Shown: positions 7,780 through 17,082, counted from the stretch's first letter. The stretch is 64,000 bases of DNA from Allolucifera butyrica (GCF_900476375.1 NZ_UPPP01000105.1:1-64000); one strand, 5' to 3'. Notes: generated from the letters alone by a model not told the origin. Numbers and translations: made by a program.

Positions 7780-9633
7780 ATGGATTATTCTCAATTGGCT
7801 GCGAACATTATCTGCAATGTGGGAGGAGAAGAAAACGTGATCTCTCTTGTACATTGCGCCACCCGCCTGCGATTTAAGCTAAAAAACCGAAATGACGCCG
7901 ATAAAAAAGCGATTAAAAATCTGCCGGGTGTGCTGCAGGTTGTTGAAAGCGGCGGACAATTTCAAATTGTTATCGGCAACGAAGTCAGCGATGTTTATCG
8001 TGCGATTGCTAAAATGACCAGGCTTGACCTCACCGGCGAAGGAAAAAATACCGGCAAACCGGCTGGCAGCTTGCTGAATCAGGCTATTGACCTAATTTCG
8101 GGAATTTTTACCCCGCTGCTGGGGGCCATGGCCGGCGCGGGTATGCTGAAAGGGCTCTTGACCGTGGCGGTAGCCCTGAACTGGTTAACGCCAGCAGAGG
8201 GAACCTATCAAATTCTCTTTGCCGCGGCAGACAGCTTGTTCTATTTTTTGCCGCTTGTTTTGGCATTTACAGCCGCCAGAAAGTTTGATACGGACCCTTA
8301 CGTAGCCGTTATTGTGGCAGGAACCCTGCTGTATCCGGGACTGGTTGCGGCGTTGAATAAAGGGATTTCCCTTTCGTTCCTGGGGATTCCGGTGGTTTTA
8401 ACAAATTATGCAACTTCCGTGGTTCCCATTATTCTGGCCGTTTACGCCCTGTCAAAACTGGAGCCGCTCTTGAATCAGCGGATTCATGCCAGTGTCAGGC
8501 GTTTTTTAACTCCCTTGATCCTGTTAGTCGTCATTGTGCCGCTGACCCTGATTGTCTTTGGTCCCTTTGGAACCTATGTAAGTAAATGGATTGGTGCCGG
8601 ATACTCTTTTATCTATGAAGGCAGTCCTATTTTAGCCGGTATCTTTATGGGAGCGTTTTGGCAAACCTTCGTTATTTTTGGCTTGCATTGGGGGCTGGTG
8701 CCGATCATGATCAACAATTTAACGCAATATGGCGCCGATACGTTTGCGACTTTGATAACACCGGCCGTGTTTGCGCAAGCGGGAGCAGCGCTGGGGGTTT
8801 GGCTGAAGTCCAAGCAGCGGGAAGTCAGGGAAATCGCCGGTCCCGCCGCATTATCCGGCATTATTGGGATCACCGAGCCGGCTATTTATGGAATCACCCT
8901 GCGATATAAAAAACCGTTTATTTTAGGAAGTATCGCCGGCGCCATCGGCGGCGGTGTGGCCGGACTTTCCGGTGCGGCCGCTTTGGCTTTTGCTATTCCC
9001 GGGTTAATGACCCTGCCCGTATTTTTCGGCAAGGGATTTGGCATGTTTGCCGGCGGGATTGCGCTGGCGTTTGGACTCGCTGCGGTTTTAACTTATTTCT
9101 TTGGTTATAAGGATGAAAAAGAAGCACAGGCTGCGGCCGCAGAAGCGGCTGCCGGCGTCAGGCCGGACGTATTATTCAATAAAGGCAATATCGCCAGTCC
9201 GCTTACGGGAAGGCTGCTCCTTTTAAGGGACGTGAAGGATAAGGTTTTTGCCTCCGGGGCGCTGGGCAAGGGGATTGCGATCTTTCCGAAAGAGGGCAAG
9301 TTGTTTTCGCCGGTCAATGGAATTGTTACTACGGTATTCCCTACGGGCCATGCCATTGGAATTACTGCGGAAGACGGCATCGAGGTGTTAATTCACGTGG
9401 GATTGAATACGGTCCAGCTTGTGGGCCAGTTTTTTGACGTTATGGTGGAGCAGGGATCTGCCGTTAAACAAGGAGACTTGTTGCTGCAATTTAATATGGA
9501 AGAAATTGAGAAAGCAGGTTATGATTTAAGTACACCGGTTATTATTACCAATTCGGATTGTTATCTGGATGTAATTCCGGCGGACGAAAAAAACACCCAA
9601 GCGGGCGAGTTACTATTGACGATTGTAAAATAA
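7780..9633 (+). CDS. bglP: PTS beta-glucoside transporter subunit EIIBCA
   Basis: Imports and phosphorylates aryl- or oligo-beta-glucosides such as salicin, arbutin or cellobiose. The 617 residues carry three fused PTS domains in the order B-C-A. EIIB comes first, with phosphorylated C26 in LVHCATRLRF. EIIC is the membrane channel (about 105-445), with the conserved GITEPAIYG motif. EIIA of glucose type is at the C-terminus, with active H539 in VLIHVGLNT and partner H524 in GHAIGI. The ATG follows GGAGAGGAG. It sits between the antitermination site and the 6-phospho-beta-glucosidase. The exact sugar cannot be told from sequence. Confidence 0.95.
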   Translation: MDYSQLAANIICNVGGEENVISLVHCATRLRFKLKNRNDADKKAIKNLPGVLQVVESGGQFQIVIGNEVSDVYRAIAKMTRLDLTGEGKNTGKPAGSLLNQAIDLISGIFTPLLGAMAGAGMLKGLLTVAVALNWLTPAEGTYQILFAAADSLFYFLPLVLAFTAARKFDTDPYVAVIVAGTLLYPGLVAALNKGISLSFLGIPVVLTNYATSVVPIILAVYALSKLEPLLNQRIHASVRRFLTPLILLVVIVPLTLIVFGPFGTYVSKWIGAGYSFIYEGSPILAGIFMGAFWQTFVIFGLHWGLVPIMINNLTQYGADTFATLITPAVFAQAGAALGVWLKSKQREVREIAGPAALSGIIGITEPAIYGITLRYKKPFILGSIAGAIGGGVAGLSGAAALAFAIPGLMTLPVFFGKGFGMFAGGIALAFGLAAVLTYFFGYKDEKEAQAAAAEAAAGVRPDVLFNKGNIASPLTGRLLLLRDVKDKVFASGALGKGIAIFPKEGKLFSPVNGIVTTVFPTGHAIGITAEDGIEVLIHVGLNTVQLVGQFFDVMVEQGSAVKQGDLLLQFNMEEIEKAGYDLSTPVIITNSDCYLDVIPADEKNTQAGELLLTIVK

Positions 9634-9655
9634 ATGGAAGGAGAGGCATACAGTT

Positions 9656-11113
9656 ATGATGAGAAAATTTCCAAAAAATTTTTTGTGGGGTGGCGCGGTT
9701 GCGGCAAATCAGGTGGAAGGCGCTTTTGAGGTCGACGGCAAAGGCTGGGCGATTACCGATATAGTGAAACGGGTAGCGCCGGAAGAACGCAAGCAATTGA
9801 AACTGCCCTTTCCTACTTCCCGGGAAGTAGCAACGGCGGTAGCGGACCGGAATGACAAGCTGTATCCCAAACGCTACGGGATTGATTTTTATCACCGGTA
9901 TAAGGAGGATATTGCTTTATTTAAGGAACTTGGATTTACTGCGCTGCGGGTGTCTATTGCCTGGAGCCGCATTTTTCCCCGGGGAGACGAACTGGAACCC
10001 AATGAGGCCGGACTTTTATTTTATGATAAACTTTTTGCCGAGCTGAGCCAAAATGGCATGCAGCCTGTTGTCACTTTATCGCATTATGAGATGCCCTTGC
10101 ACCTTTCTCAAGTCTATGGCGGCTGGACAAACCGTAAAGTCGTAGACTTTTTTGCGCGCTTTGCCGGGACGGTCATCCGGCGTTATCAGGACAAGGTCAA
10201 ATATTGGATTACGTTCAATGAGATTAACTCGATTTTAATGAGTCCCTTTATTAGTGCGGGAGTTCTGCGGGATCAAGTGGCGGAGAAAGACCTGCTTGCA
10301 GCCCAGTTCCAGGCGGCGCATCACCAATTTGTGGCCAGCGCCAAGGCGGTGGAAATTTGCCACCGGGTCATTCCGGACGGAAAAATTGGCTGCATGGTGG
10401 TAGGTATGATTAATTATCCTAACAGCTGTCATCCGGAGGATGTTCTGGCGGCGCTGCAGGATCAAAGAAAGACGCTGTTTTTTACCGATGTTCAGGCGCG
10501 GGGCCATTATCCCGCCTACATGGCAAGATTATTTGCCGAAAATGGAATTGTAATTGAAAAAGAGCCGGGTGATGATGCCCTTTTGCAGGCAAACCTTGTT
10601 GATTTCATATCGCTAAGTTATTATATGTCCACCGTTTCCGCCCGTCCTGAAACGGCCGGCGAGCAATCACCGGGAAATCTCTTTACAGGATTAAAGAATC
10701 CCTATTTAAATGCGTCCGACTGGGGGTGGCAAATTGATCCTACCGGTCTGCGCACCTTGTTGAATATGCTATATGACAGGTATGAAAAAGCGCTTTTTAT
10801 TGTGGAAAACGGTCTGGGAGCCTTTGATACCGTGGAAAAGGACGGCAATATTCATGACAATTACCGGATTGAATATCTGAAGCAGCATATTCAGCAAATG
10901 AAACAAGCCGTTATCGACGGCGTGGAACTGATCGGCTATACGGTTTGGGGGCCGATTGATTTGATTAGTTTTTCTACTTCCGAAATGTCGAAGCGGTATG
11001 GATTTATCTATGTCGACCAGGATGACGACGGGAGCGGAACGCTGCAAAGAAGCCGGAAAGACAGTTTTTACTGGTATCAAAAGGTAATTGCCAGTAACGG
11101 GGAAACTGTGTAA
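9656..11113 (+). CDS. bglA: 6-phospho-beta-glucosidase (GH1)
   Basis: Cytoplasmic glycoside hydrolase family 1 enzyme that splits the phosphorylated beta-glucosides delivered by the upstream permease into glucose 6-phosphate and an aglycone or glucose. The 485-residue length is typical. The N-terminal signature FLWGGAVAANQVEGAF is present. The acid/base glutamate is E189 in TFNEIN and the nucleophile is E384 in IVENGLGAFD. The C-terminal YGFIYVDQDDDGSGTLQR, with a K/S-rich phosphate-binding region nearby, is characteristic of 6-phospho members. It is 22 bases behind the PTS gene with a GGAAGGAGAGG ribosome binding site. Confidence 0.94.
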   Translation: MMRKFPKNFLWGGAVAANQVEGAFEVDGKGWAITDIVKRVAPEERKQLKLPFPTSREVATAVADRNDKLYPKRYGIDFYHRYKEDIALFKELGFTALRVSIAWSRIFPRGDELEPNEAGLLFYDKLFAELSQNGMQPVVTLSHYEMPLHLSQVYGGWTNRKVVDFFARFAGTVIRRYQDKVKYWITFNEINSILMSPFISAGVLRDQVAEKDLLAAQFQAAHHQFVASAKAVEICHRVIPDGKIGCMVVGMINYPNSCHPEDVLAALQDQRKTLFFTDVQARGHYPAYMARLFAENGIVIEKEPGDDALLQANLVDFISLSYYMSTVSARPETAGEQSPGNLFTGLKNPYLNASDWGWQIDPTGLRTLLNMLYDRYEKALFIVENGLGAFDTVEKDGNIHDNYRIEYLKQHIQQMKQAVIDGVELIGYTVWGPIDLISFSTSEMSKRYGFIYVDQDDDGSGTLQRSRKDSFYWYQKVIASNGETV

Positions 11114-11185
11114 AGCAATCAAATTCTTAGAGAAAAAAATTTTTGCTAATCGATGGCAAAAACAGCAGGAAAAACTAATTGCAAA

Positions 11186-11214
11186 TTGAAGTTAAATAAT
11201 AATAAATATAAAAT
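11186..11214 (+). promoter_or_regulatory. candidate promoter for rubrerythrin
   Basis: TTGAAG (11186-11191) and TAAAAT (11209-11214) are 17 nt apart in an A/T-rich gap. The match is moderate. No operator repeat is evident. Confidence 0.35.
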
Positions 11215-11238
11215 GATGGATATATAAGGAGTGATAAT

Positions 11239-11799
11239 ATGCCCGTTAAAAATGACATGACTGCTGATTTTTTGCGTTCTGCTTACGGCGGAGAATCGAT
11301 GGCCCATATGCGGTATCTGATTTGGGGTGATCACGCGGAAAAACAGGGGATGCCCAATATTGCCCGGCTATTTCGCGCCATTGCTTTTGCCGAGCAGGTT
11401 CATGCCGCCAATCATTTTAAGGAGTTGGGCGAGCTGCCGGGCGGGGCGGCTGTGACTTCGGGCGCAGTATTCGGTTTCGGCTCCGTGGCCGAGAATCTGC
11501 AGGGAGCCATCGACGGAGAGGTTCATGAAATTGAGCAAATGTATCCGGTATATTTGCAGACAGCCCGGTTTCAGCAGGAAAACGGCGCGGAGCGTTCCTT
11601 CCGTTATGCCCTGGAGGCGGAGAAAATTCACGCGAAAATGTTCAAGACCGCTCAGGATGCGGCGAAAACCGGTAAGGATATGAAACTGAAAGAAGTATAT
11701 GTCTGTCCGGTTTGCGGCTATACCGGGGATGGTGAGACGCCGGATTATTGTCCTGTTTGCGGTGTCAAAAAAGACTTGTTTAAACGATTTTCCGCTTGA
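11239..11799 (+). CDS. rubrerythrin
   Basis: Non-haem di-iron peroxidase that protects anaerobes by reducing hydrogen peroxide. The 186-residue protein has the ferritin-like four-helix domain (about 1-140), with glutamates and histidines of the di-iron centre in AYGGESMAHMRYLIW, FAEQVHAANH, EVHEIEQMYP and EAEKIHAKMF. The C-terminal rubredoxin-like iron site has paired cysteines YVCPVCGYTGDGETPDYCPVCG. The order diiron-then-rubredoxin is the classical one. The ATG follows AAGGAGTG. It is a stand-alone gene with its own terminator. Confidence 0.95.
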   Translation: MPVKNDMTADFLRSAYGGESMAHMRYLIWGDHAEKQGMPNIARLFRAIAFAEQVHAANHFKELGELPGGAAVTSGAVFGFGSVAENLQGAIDGEVHEIEQMYPVYLQTARFQQENGAERSFRYALEAEKIHAKMFKTAQDAAKTGKDMKLKEVYVCPVCGYTGDGETPDYCPVCGVKKDLFKRFSA

Positions 11800-11806
11800 A
11801 ATCAGC

Positions 11807-11841
11807 ATGAGCTGGGGAGAAAATCCGCAGCTCATTCTTTT
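11807..11841 (+). terminator. terminator after rubrerythrin
   Basis: ATGAGCTG (11807-11814) pairs with CAGCTCAT (11828-11835), extended by GGA/TCC inside, and is followed by TCTTTT. Confidence 0.75.
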
Positions 11842-11851
11842 AGACAGGTGG

Positions 11852-11880
11852 TTGACTGAGTCAAGTAATTTTATTATAAT
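11852..11880 (+). promoter_or_regulatory. promoter with palindromic operator for the MarR-GNAT gene
   Basis: TTGACT (11852-11857), 17-nt spacer, TATAAT (11875-11880). The -35 box is one half of the perfect 13-bp palindrome TTGACTGAGTCAA (11852-11864), a likely autoregulatory binding site for the MarR-type protein encoded downstream. Confidence 0.7.
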
Positions 11881-11912
11881 AACAGTAATATGGCAACGGA
11901 GGAGGCATTCGT

Positions 11913-12848
11913 ATGGATTCTGCCGCTACCCCTTTGATACAAAGCATCCGTCGATTTAACCGGTTTTATACCAATATTCTCGGTCTTTTGGACCAACATA
12001 TGCCGGACAGTGATTTTTCGCTGTCCGAAGCCCGCGTACTATACGAAATTGGACATACCGGAAATTGTACTGCGACCAAGCTGATTGAGGAACTAAGGAT
12101 GGATCCGGGCTACTTAAGCCGAATGATAAAACGCTTTGAGACGCATAGCCTTATATACCGGGTAAAGTCGCTGGAAGACGGCCGGCTGTATTATCTTTAT
12201 TTGACGGAGCAAGGAAAGAAGGCTCTTTCCAAACTGGATGCGCTGTCGGACCGGCAAATTGCGCAAATGATCGGCCGGCTGGCGGCAGAAGAGCAAAAAG
12301 AGCTTATAAATGGGATGAAAACCATTGAGACGGCGTTAGCGGCAAAGCCGGTACTTGCCGAAGAATCGGTTATTATCCGGTCGGAGCTGAAACCGGGAGA
12401 TGCAGGCTGGCTAATTTATCTGCACGGCTGGATTTATGCCGAAGAATGTGGTTATAACAGTGTATTCGAAGGCTACGTCTGTAAGACTTTCTATGAATTT
12501 CTTGTTGCATACAATCCGAATAAGGACCGGCTCTGGCTGGCGGAAGCGAACGGAGAAATAGTTGGTGCGGTTGCAATCGTCGGACATTCGTCCCCAAAGG
12601 CGCAGTTGCGATGGTTCATTCTGCATCCTCAATTTCGAGGCAGGGGTCTTGGCAACAGGTTGCTGAGTGAGGCCCTGCAATACTGCCGGGAGAAAGGAGT
12701 CGGGCGGGTATTTCTCGAGACTACGGAAGATCAGAAGACGGCGATTGCGATGTATCGGAAAGCAGGGTTTAGAAAAGTGGCGGAACACGAAAATAACACC
12801 TGGGGAAAGACTCTGATTGAACAGACTTATGAATTGAATTTGCTATAA
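11913..12848 (+). CDS. MarR-family regulator fused to GNAT N-acetyltransferase
   Basis: The 311-residue protein joins two domains. Residues 1 to about 145 form a winged-helix MarR-type DNA-binding domain (SEARVLYEIGHTGNCTATKLIEELRMDPGYLSRMIKRFE, followed by the wing DGRLYYLYLTEQGK). Residues from about 155 on form a GNAT acetyltransferase with the acetyl-CoA loop RGRGLGNRLLSEAL and the C-terminal FLETTEDQKTAIAMYRKAGF. Such fusions are widespread in Firmicutes and may sense or modify a small metabolite while controlling transcription; the target here is unknown. The ATG follows ACGGAGGAGG. A palindrome over the -35 box suggests autoregulation. Confidence 0.9.
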   Translation: MDSAATPLIQSIRRFNRFYTNILGLLDQHMPDSDFSLSEARVLYEIGHTGNCTATKLIEELRMDPGYLSRMIKRFETHSLIYRVKSLEDGRLYYLYLTEQGKKALSKLDALSDRQIAQMIGRLAAEEQKELINGMKTIETALAAKPVLAEESVIIRSELKPGDAGWLIYLHGWIYAEECGYNSVFEGYVCKTFYEFLVAYNPNKDRLWLAEANGEIVGAVAIVGHSSPKAQLRWFILHPQFRGRGLGNRLLSEALQYCREKGVGRVFLETTEDQKTAIAMYRKAGFRKVAEHENNTWGKTLIEQTYELNLL

Positions 12849-12899
12849 TTATGCAAATGAAGGATTCGAGTTTTTACAACTGACAGAGCCGTTTGAGAT

Positions 12900-12942
12900 A
12901 AACATAACCCGTAACATTGCTGCGGGTTATGTTTATTTTTTT
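12900..12942 (+). terminator. terminator after the MarR-GNAT gene
   Basis: The perfect 12-bp stem AAACATAACCCG (12900-12911) with CGGGTTATGTTT (12923-12934) is followed by ATTTTTTTT. The rest of the gap up to 13202 is A/T-rich. No further gene or convincing fold was seen in it. Confidence 0.92.
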
Positions 12943-13202
12943 TAATGAAAATTGGATGACGAAAAATTGTGAATTTTCAATGGCGGAGCGGGACAAAAAA
13001 TGTAATAAAATACGAAAATAGTAAGTCCTTTATGAAAATTGTAAATTTATCTAGAGGATATAACTTATATTTTACGAATATCAGACGCTACGGCCTTTTA
13101 TGGTTAGGAGGAGCAATAAACAACAGCAATGCCGGACGGTGGGATAATAAACAATAGCCGGGAGCGAGGTTTACTGTAATACTACCAAAATTTAAAAAAA
13201 CT

Positions 13203-13218
13203 TGGCATAGGACTTGCG
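13203..13218 (+). promoter_or_regulatory. sigma-54 (-24/-12) promoter
   Basis: TTGGCATAGGACTTGC matches the sigma-54 consensus YTGGCAY-N5-TTGC: GG at 13204-13205 and GC at 13216-13217, exactly 10 nt apart. It lies 26 nt upstream of the regulator start. No sigma-70 promoter was recognised before the downstream PTS genes, so this site may drive the whole island. The activator encoded just after it is of the sigma-54-dependent type. Confidence 0.85.
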
Positions 13219-13243
13219 ATAATAATGGGCAGGAGGGTTAACT

Positions 13244-16174
13244 GTGAAAAACAAACTCCAGGATATCATTTCGCTAGAGAGCCGGAAAGAACCGTATACC
13301 GATATGGAGCTAAGTGAGAGGATGTCAGTAAGCCGCGAGTACGTTACTTTACTGAGAAAGGAACTAAACATTGCCGATTCACGGGAACGAAAAAAACTCT
13401 ATATTTGTACCGAGATCCAGGAAATATTGAATTCCCAGCCAACCATCTCCTACCGTAAGCTATCGCAGATTATGAAGGAGAAAGGCTATGGCCTTTCCCG
13501 CTATTTACTCGACAAGTATCTCGATGAGGTACGCAGCAGCCGGGGGGAAGACAGCCGGGCCGAAGGCAGGGAAATCATGCCGGAAGGGCAGCCGGAAAGA
13601 GAAAGCGAAACCTATCAGGCTTTTGCCAATCTGGTTGGCAGTACGGGCAGTCTGGAAGTACCTATTCAGCAAGCCAAAGCCGCGATGATTTATCCGCCCA
13701 ACGGTTTGCATTGTCTGATTCTGGGAGAAACGGGAGTCGGCAAAAGCGAATTGGCAGAAGCCATGTATAAATTCGCGGTGGAAACCGGTCGCTTGAAAAG
13801 CGATTCTCCGTTTATCGTTTTTAACTGTGCCGATTATGCTGAAAATGCGCAACTGTTGATGTCTCACTTATTCGGTCACGTTAAAGGCGCTTATACCGGC
13901 GCCGTTGGTGAACGGAAAGGTCTTATTGAACAGGCTCACGGAGGCGTGCTGTTTCTGGATGAGGTACACCGGCTGACCTCCGAGGGTCAGGAGATGCTGT
14001 TTCAGTTAATTGATAAGGGCCAGTTCAGAAGGCTGGGGGAATCGGAGTTTGTCCGTATGGCAAAGGTGCAGCTCATTGCCGCCACTACGGAAAATACGGA
14101 AACAACCCTTTTAGCGACATTTAAACGCCGTATACCGATGATCATTGAACTTCCTTCATTAAATAAACGGCCGTTGCGGGAACGGTTAAATTTGATCACC
14201 CGGTTTTTCGGTTATGAGTCTACGCGGATGAATGCGCCGATTCAGGTGCGTCTCGATGTTCTTAAGGCTCTGTTATTATATGACTGTTTAGGCAATATCG
14301 GACAGTTAAAGAGCGACATCCAGGTGGTTTGTGCGAAAAGTTTTCTTACTTATGTGATGGACAAAGACGAATATGTCAAGGTGGAAGTGGCCGACTTAAG
14401 TATCCATGTCAAAAAAGGGCTGATGAAGATAACCCATAAACGTCAGGAAATGGAAGCCCTAATTTGGCAGGATTTTATCTTCCGCCCTGACCGGTATCTC
14501 GATGCGAACGAAATTGATAACGATATCTACAGTTTTCCGAAAGAATTTTATAGTTATATTGAAAAGTCTTACGTCACTTATAAGAAGCAAGGCTTAAATA
14601 CCAAAGAAATTAACCGGATTCTTGGCAGTGAAATTGAAAGAAAATTGCAAAGCGTCATAAAACATGTGAAAGATAATGGCGCACCGATTTCCCGGGAAGA
14701 AATCGCTAAAGTTGTAGGGGCGGAAATTACGGCAATCGTTGAAGAAATCCTAAAGATAGCCGAGAAACGGTTAGGTGAATTGGATACATCCATATTTTAC
14801 TGTCTGGCGATTCATTTACATGCCACTTTTAATCGTTTAGATCAAGGCCGGGAAATTGTTAACCCGAATTTAGATGAGATAAAAGAAAAGTTCCGGAATG
14901 AATATGTTGTGGCCGTGGAGATGGTAGAATACCTGAAAAATCAATGGAGTATTGATTTGCCGGATGATGAAGTCGGCTATATTACATTGTATCTGCAGGG
15001 AAATAAGAAAGAGAATGAAGGTAAGGTTGGCGTTCTGGTAGTGACGCATGGCAACGCCGGCGCCGCTATGCTGGAAATCTCCAATAAGCTTTTAAATGTG
15101 AATCACGGGCAAGCCTTGGCGATGGCTTTAGAGGAAAGTCCGACGGATGTTTTGGAACAACTGATTACGTTGGCGGAAGCCGCTGAGGAAGGGAAAGGAG
15201 TATTGCTGCTGGTAGATATGGGCTCCCTCCTTACCTTTGGTGAAATTATCGGCGAACGTACGGGCATCACCATAGAAACCATTGAAAGGGTGGATACGGT
15301 GATGGTTATTGAAGGCATTCGCCGCAGCATATTGCCGGGGTCTAAATTAAGTGATGTAGTAAGTGCGATTGAAAATTTAAATTATATTTCCAAGAAAGGC
15401 CGCGTCAACCGGCGAATTTTAAAACGGCCTCAGGCGATAATTACCATTTGCCTGACCGGGGAAGGGATTGCCCTGCATTGCAGCCGCTATCTGAAAAAAA
15501 TATTTGGCAATCAACTAATTGGCATCAAATTAATTAATATGGGTGTTATCGGGAAATTGGATATGTATAAGCAAATCCAGAGTTTGGGTAATCAATATGA
15601 CATTGTTGCTATTATTGGCAGCATCGATCCGCAATATCCCGGCATTCCCTATATTTCTTTAGATGATCTGTATCATGACAACAGTAAAGAACGTATCTTG
15701 CGGTTACTTGAGTATTCGGGCGATAGCCGGAGCAGTGCCGTCAATAGCAGCTTGGTTCCGGCAGTAGTGCGGGAAGCACAGATTACCCTGAATTTACAGA
15801 GCAAAAACAAGCAGGACGTAATAAAGAATATTTGCGACCGGCTGCTCAAAGAAGGGTATGTGAAAAAGGGATATTATGAAGCGGTTTTAAAGCGGGAACG
15901 AATGGGGAGCTTTATTATCAATCAGGAGGTTGTTTTGCCGCACGCGGATAGTAGTTATGTGAACCGTCCGACCGTCGTGATTGCCAAAATGGCAGAACCG
16001 GTTTTATGGGACCGAAATAATAAAGTATCCATTGTATGTCTATTAGCCTTAGATATACATGGAAAAGACGGGGTGCGGTATTTATACAACAAATTTAAAG
16101 ATCAGAATATTTTGCTAAAACTTAAGCAGTCACAGTCAGAACAAGAATTTAAGGGGGTTCTACTCAATGAGTGA
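13244..16174 (+). CDS. sigma-54-dependent PTS activator (LevR/MtlR-like, PRD and EII domains)
   Basis: The 976-residue activator senses PTS flux and drives sigma-54 RNA polymerase. Domains in order: N-terminal helix-turn-helix region (about 1-95); AAA+ ATPase (about 125-390) with Walker A GETGVGKS (161-168), sigma-54 contact loop GAYTGA (215-220) and Walker B VLFLDE (235-240); a PTS regulation domain (about 430-590); an EIIA of mannose type with H602 (VVTHGNAG); a galactitol-type EIIB-like stretch with C736 (TICLTGEG); and an EIIA of fructose/galactitol type with H900 (VLPHAD). The GTG start follows AGGAGGG. Its own gene sits behind a sigma-54 promoter and overlaps the EIIA gene by 8 bases. 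Confidence 0.93.
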   Translation: MKNKLQDIISLESRKEPYTDMELSERMSVSREYVTLLRKELNIADSRERKKLYICTEIQEILNSQPTISYRKLSQIMKEKGYGLSRYLLDKYLDEVRSSRGEDSRAEGREIMPEGQPERESETYQAFANLVGSTGSLEVPIQQAKAAMIYPPNGLHCLILGETGVGKSELAEAMYKFAVETGRLKSDSPFIVFNCADYAENAQLLMSHLFGHVKGAYTGAVGERKGLIEQAHGGVLFLDEVHRLTSEGQEMLFQLIDKGQFRRLGESEFVRMAKVQLIAATTENTETTLLATFKRRIPMIIELPSLNKRPLRERLNLITRFFGYESTRMNAPIQVRLDVLKALLLYDCLGNIGQLKSDIQVVCAKSFLTYVMDKDEYVKVEVADLSIHVKKGLMKITHKRQEMEALIWQDFIFRPDRYLDANEIDNDIYSFPKEFYSYIEKSYVTYKKQGLNTKEINRILGSEIERKLQSVIKHVKDNGAPISREEIAKVVGAEITAIVEEILKIAEKRLGELDTSIFYCLAIHLHATFNRLDQGREIVNPNLDEIKEKFRNEYVVAVEMVEYLKNQWSIDLPDDEVGYITLYLQGNKKENEGKVGVLVVTHGNAGAAMLEISNKLLNVNHGQALAMALEESPTDVLEQLITLAEAAEEGKGVLLLVDMGSLLTFGEIIGERTGITIETIERVDTVMVIEGIRRSILPGSKLSDVVSAIENLNYISKKGRVNRRILKRPQAIITICLTGEGIALHCSRYLKKIFGNQLIGIKLINMGVIGKLDMYKQIQSLGNQYDIVAIIGSIDPQYPGIPYISLDDLYHDNSKERILRLLEYSGDSRSSAVNSSLVPAVVREAQITLNLQSKNKQDVIKNICDRLLKEGYVKKGYYEAVLKRERMGSFIINQEVVLPHADSSYVNRPTVVIAKMAEPVLWDRNNKVSIVCLLALDIHGKDGVRYLYNKFKDQNILLKLKQSQSEQEFKGVLLNE

Positions 16175-16637
16175 AATTAGTTTTGATGAAACATTGATTT
16201 TAATTGATTTACAGGTTGACAGCTATGCGGAAGTACTGAAGTTTATGGCAGCCAATTTGCACGATAAGGGATTTGTGAAAGAAAGTTATGCCGCGGCTGT
16301 TATCGCCCGGGAACAGAAATTTGCCACCGGCCTGCCGACGGAAGGCTGTGGTGTTGCCATACCGCATACTGATATTGAGCATGTAGCGAAGGCGGCAATC
16401 TGTTTCGGTATTCTGAAAAAAGAAGTTCCTTTTGGCATCATGGGGGAAGAAACCGCCACCGTGCCGGTAAAGCTGGTTTTTATGCTGGCCATGAATACCG
16501 CGCATACGCAGTTGGAACTGTTGCAAAAATTGACACAGATCTTTCAGGAGCGAGAAACCTTAAACTGTTTAGCGAACGAGAAATCGAAAGCAAAAATAAA
16601 AGACATTATAAGCCGGAAATTAAACTTAGCGGGATGA
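16167..16637 (+). CDS. gatA: PTS EIIA component (galactitol/fructose type)
   Basis: Cytoplasmic phosphocarrier that passes phosphate from HPr to the galactitol-type EIIB. The 156-residue protein is a single PTS EIIA type-2 domain with active H67 in GVAIPHTDIEHV and the upstream LPTEGCG loop. It overlaps the activator gene by 8 bases, so the two are translationally coupled. EIIB and EIIC genes follow at 106 and 445 bases. The symbol reflects family resemblance to GatA; the substrate is not proven. Confidence 0.9.
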   Translation: MSEISFDETLILIDLQVDSYAEVLKFMAANLHDKGFVKESYAAAVIAREQKFATGLPTEGCGVAIPHTDIEHVAKAAICFGILKKEVPFGIMGEETATVPVKLVFMLAMNTAHTQLELLQKLTQIFQERETLNCLANEKSKAKIKDIISRKLNLAG

Positions 16638-16743
16638 AATCCGCCGGGCATTGATTCTCAGTTTATTATCTCATAAGCAATTATGGGACAATAATACGCC
16701 GCTTTATAACAAACCGGCAGACTTTATGGGAGGAGGTGATATA

Positions 16744-17031
16744 ATGAACCGGCAAAAAGTGGTATTGGTCGCCTGCGGCACGGGTATAGCAACATCAACT
16801 GTTGTGTCGCAAAGAGTCGAGGATTTAATAAAGGCTCACGGGATAAACGCCAGAGTGATCCAGTGTAAGATCGCGGAGGTAGCAGGGTATGAGGAGGGAG
16901 CCGATTTACTGGTAACAACCACAATTGCATCAAGAAACTATAAAATTCCCGTAGTTAAGGCCATGAACTATTTGACCAACCTAAATACGGAAAAAGTTGA
17001 CCAGGCGATCCTTGATGCGCTAAACGGATAA
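16744..17031 (+). CDS. gatB: PTS EIIB component (galactitol type)
   Basis: The 95-residue phosphocarrier hands phosphate to the sugar alcohol bound by EIIC. The start is set at the ATG at 16744 because AGGAGGTGAT is just upstream; an in-frame TTG/ATG extension upstream has no ribosome binding site. The active cysteine is C11 in VLVACGTGIATS, the normal GatB position. The 106-nt gap before it shows no promoter or terminator. Confidence 0.92.
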   Translation: MNRQKVVLVACGTGIATSTVVSQRVEDLIKAHGINARVIQCKIAEVAGYEEGADLLVTTTIASRNYKIPVVKAMNYLTNLNTEKVDQAILDALNG

Positions 17032-17082
17032 ACGGGACAAACTCTGGCGCTTGCCCAAAAAAATTACATGGGGGGAAATGCT

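Noticed and set aside
12969..13157. 62-codon GTG frame in the gap before the sigma-54 promoter
   Set aside because: No ribosome binding site, composition unlike a protein, and no recognised domain; treated as chance.
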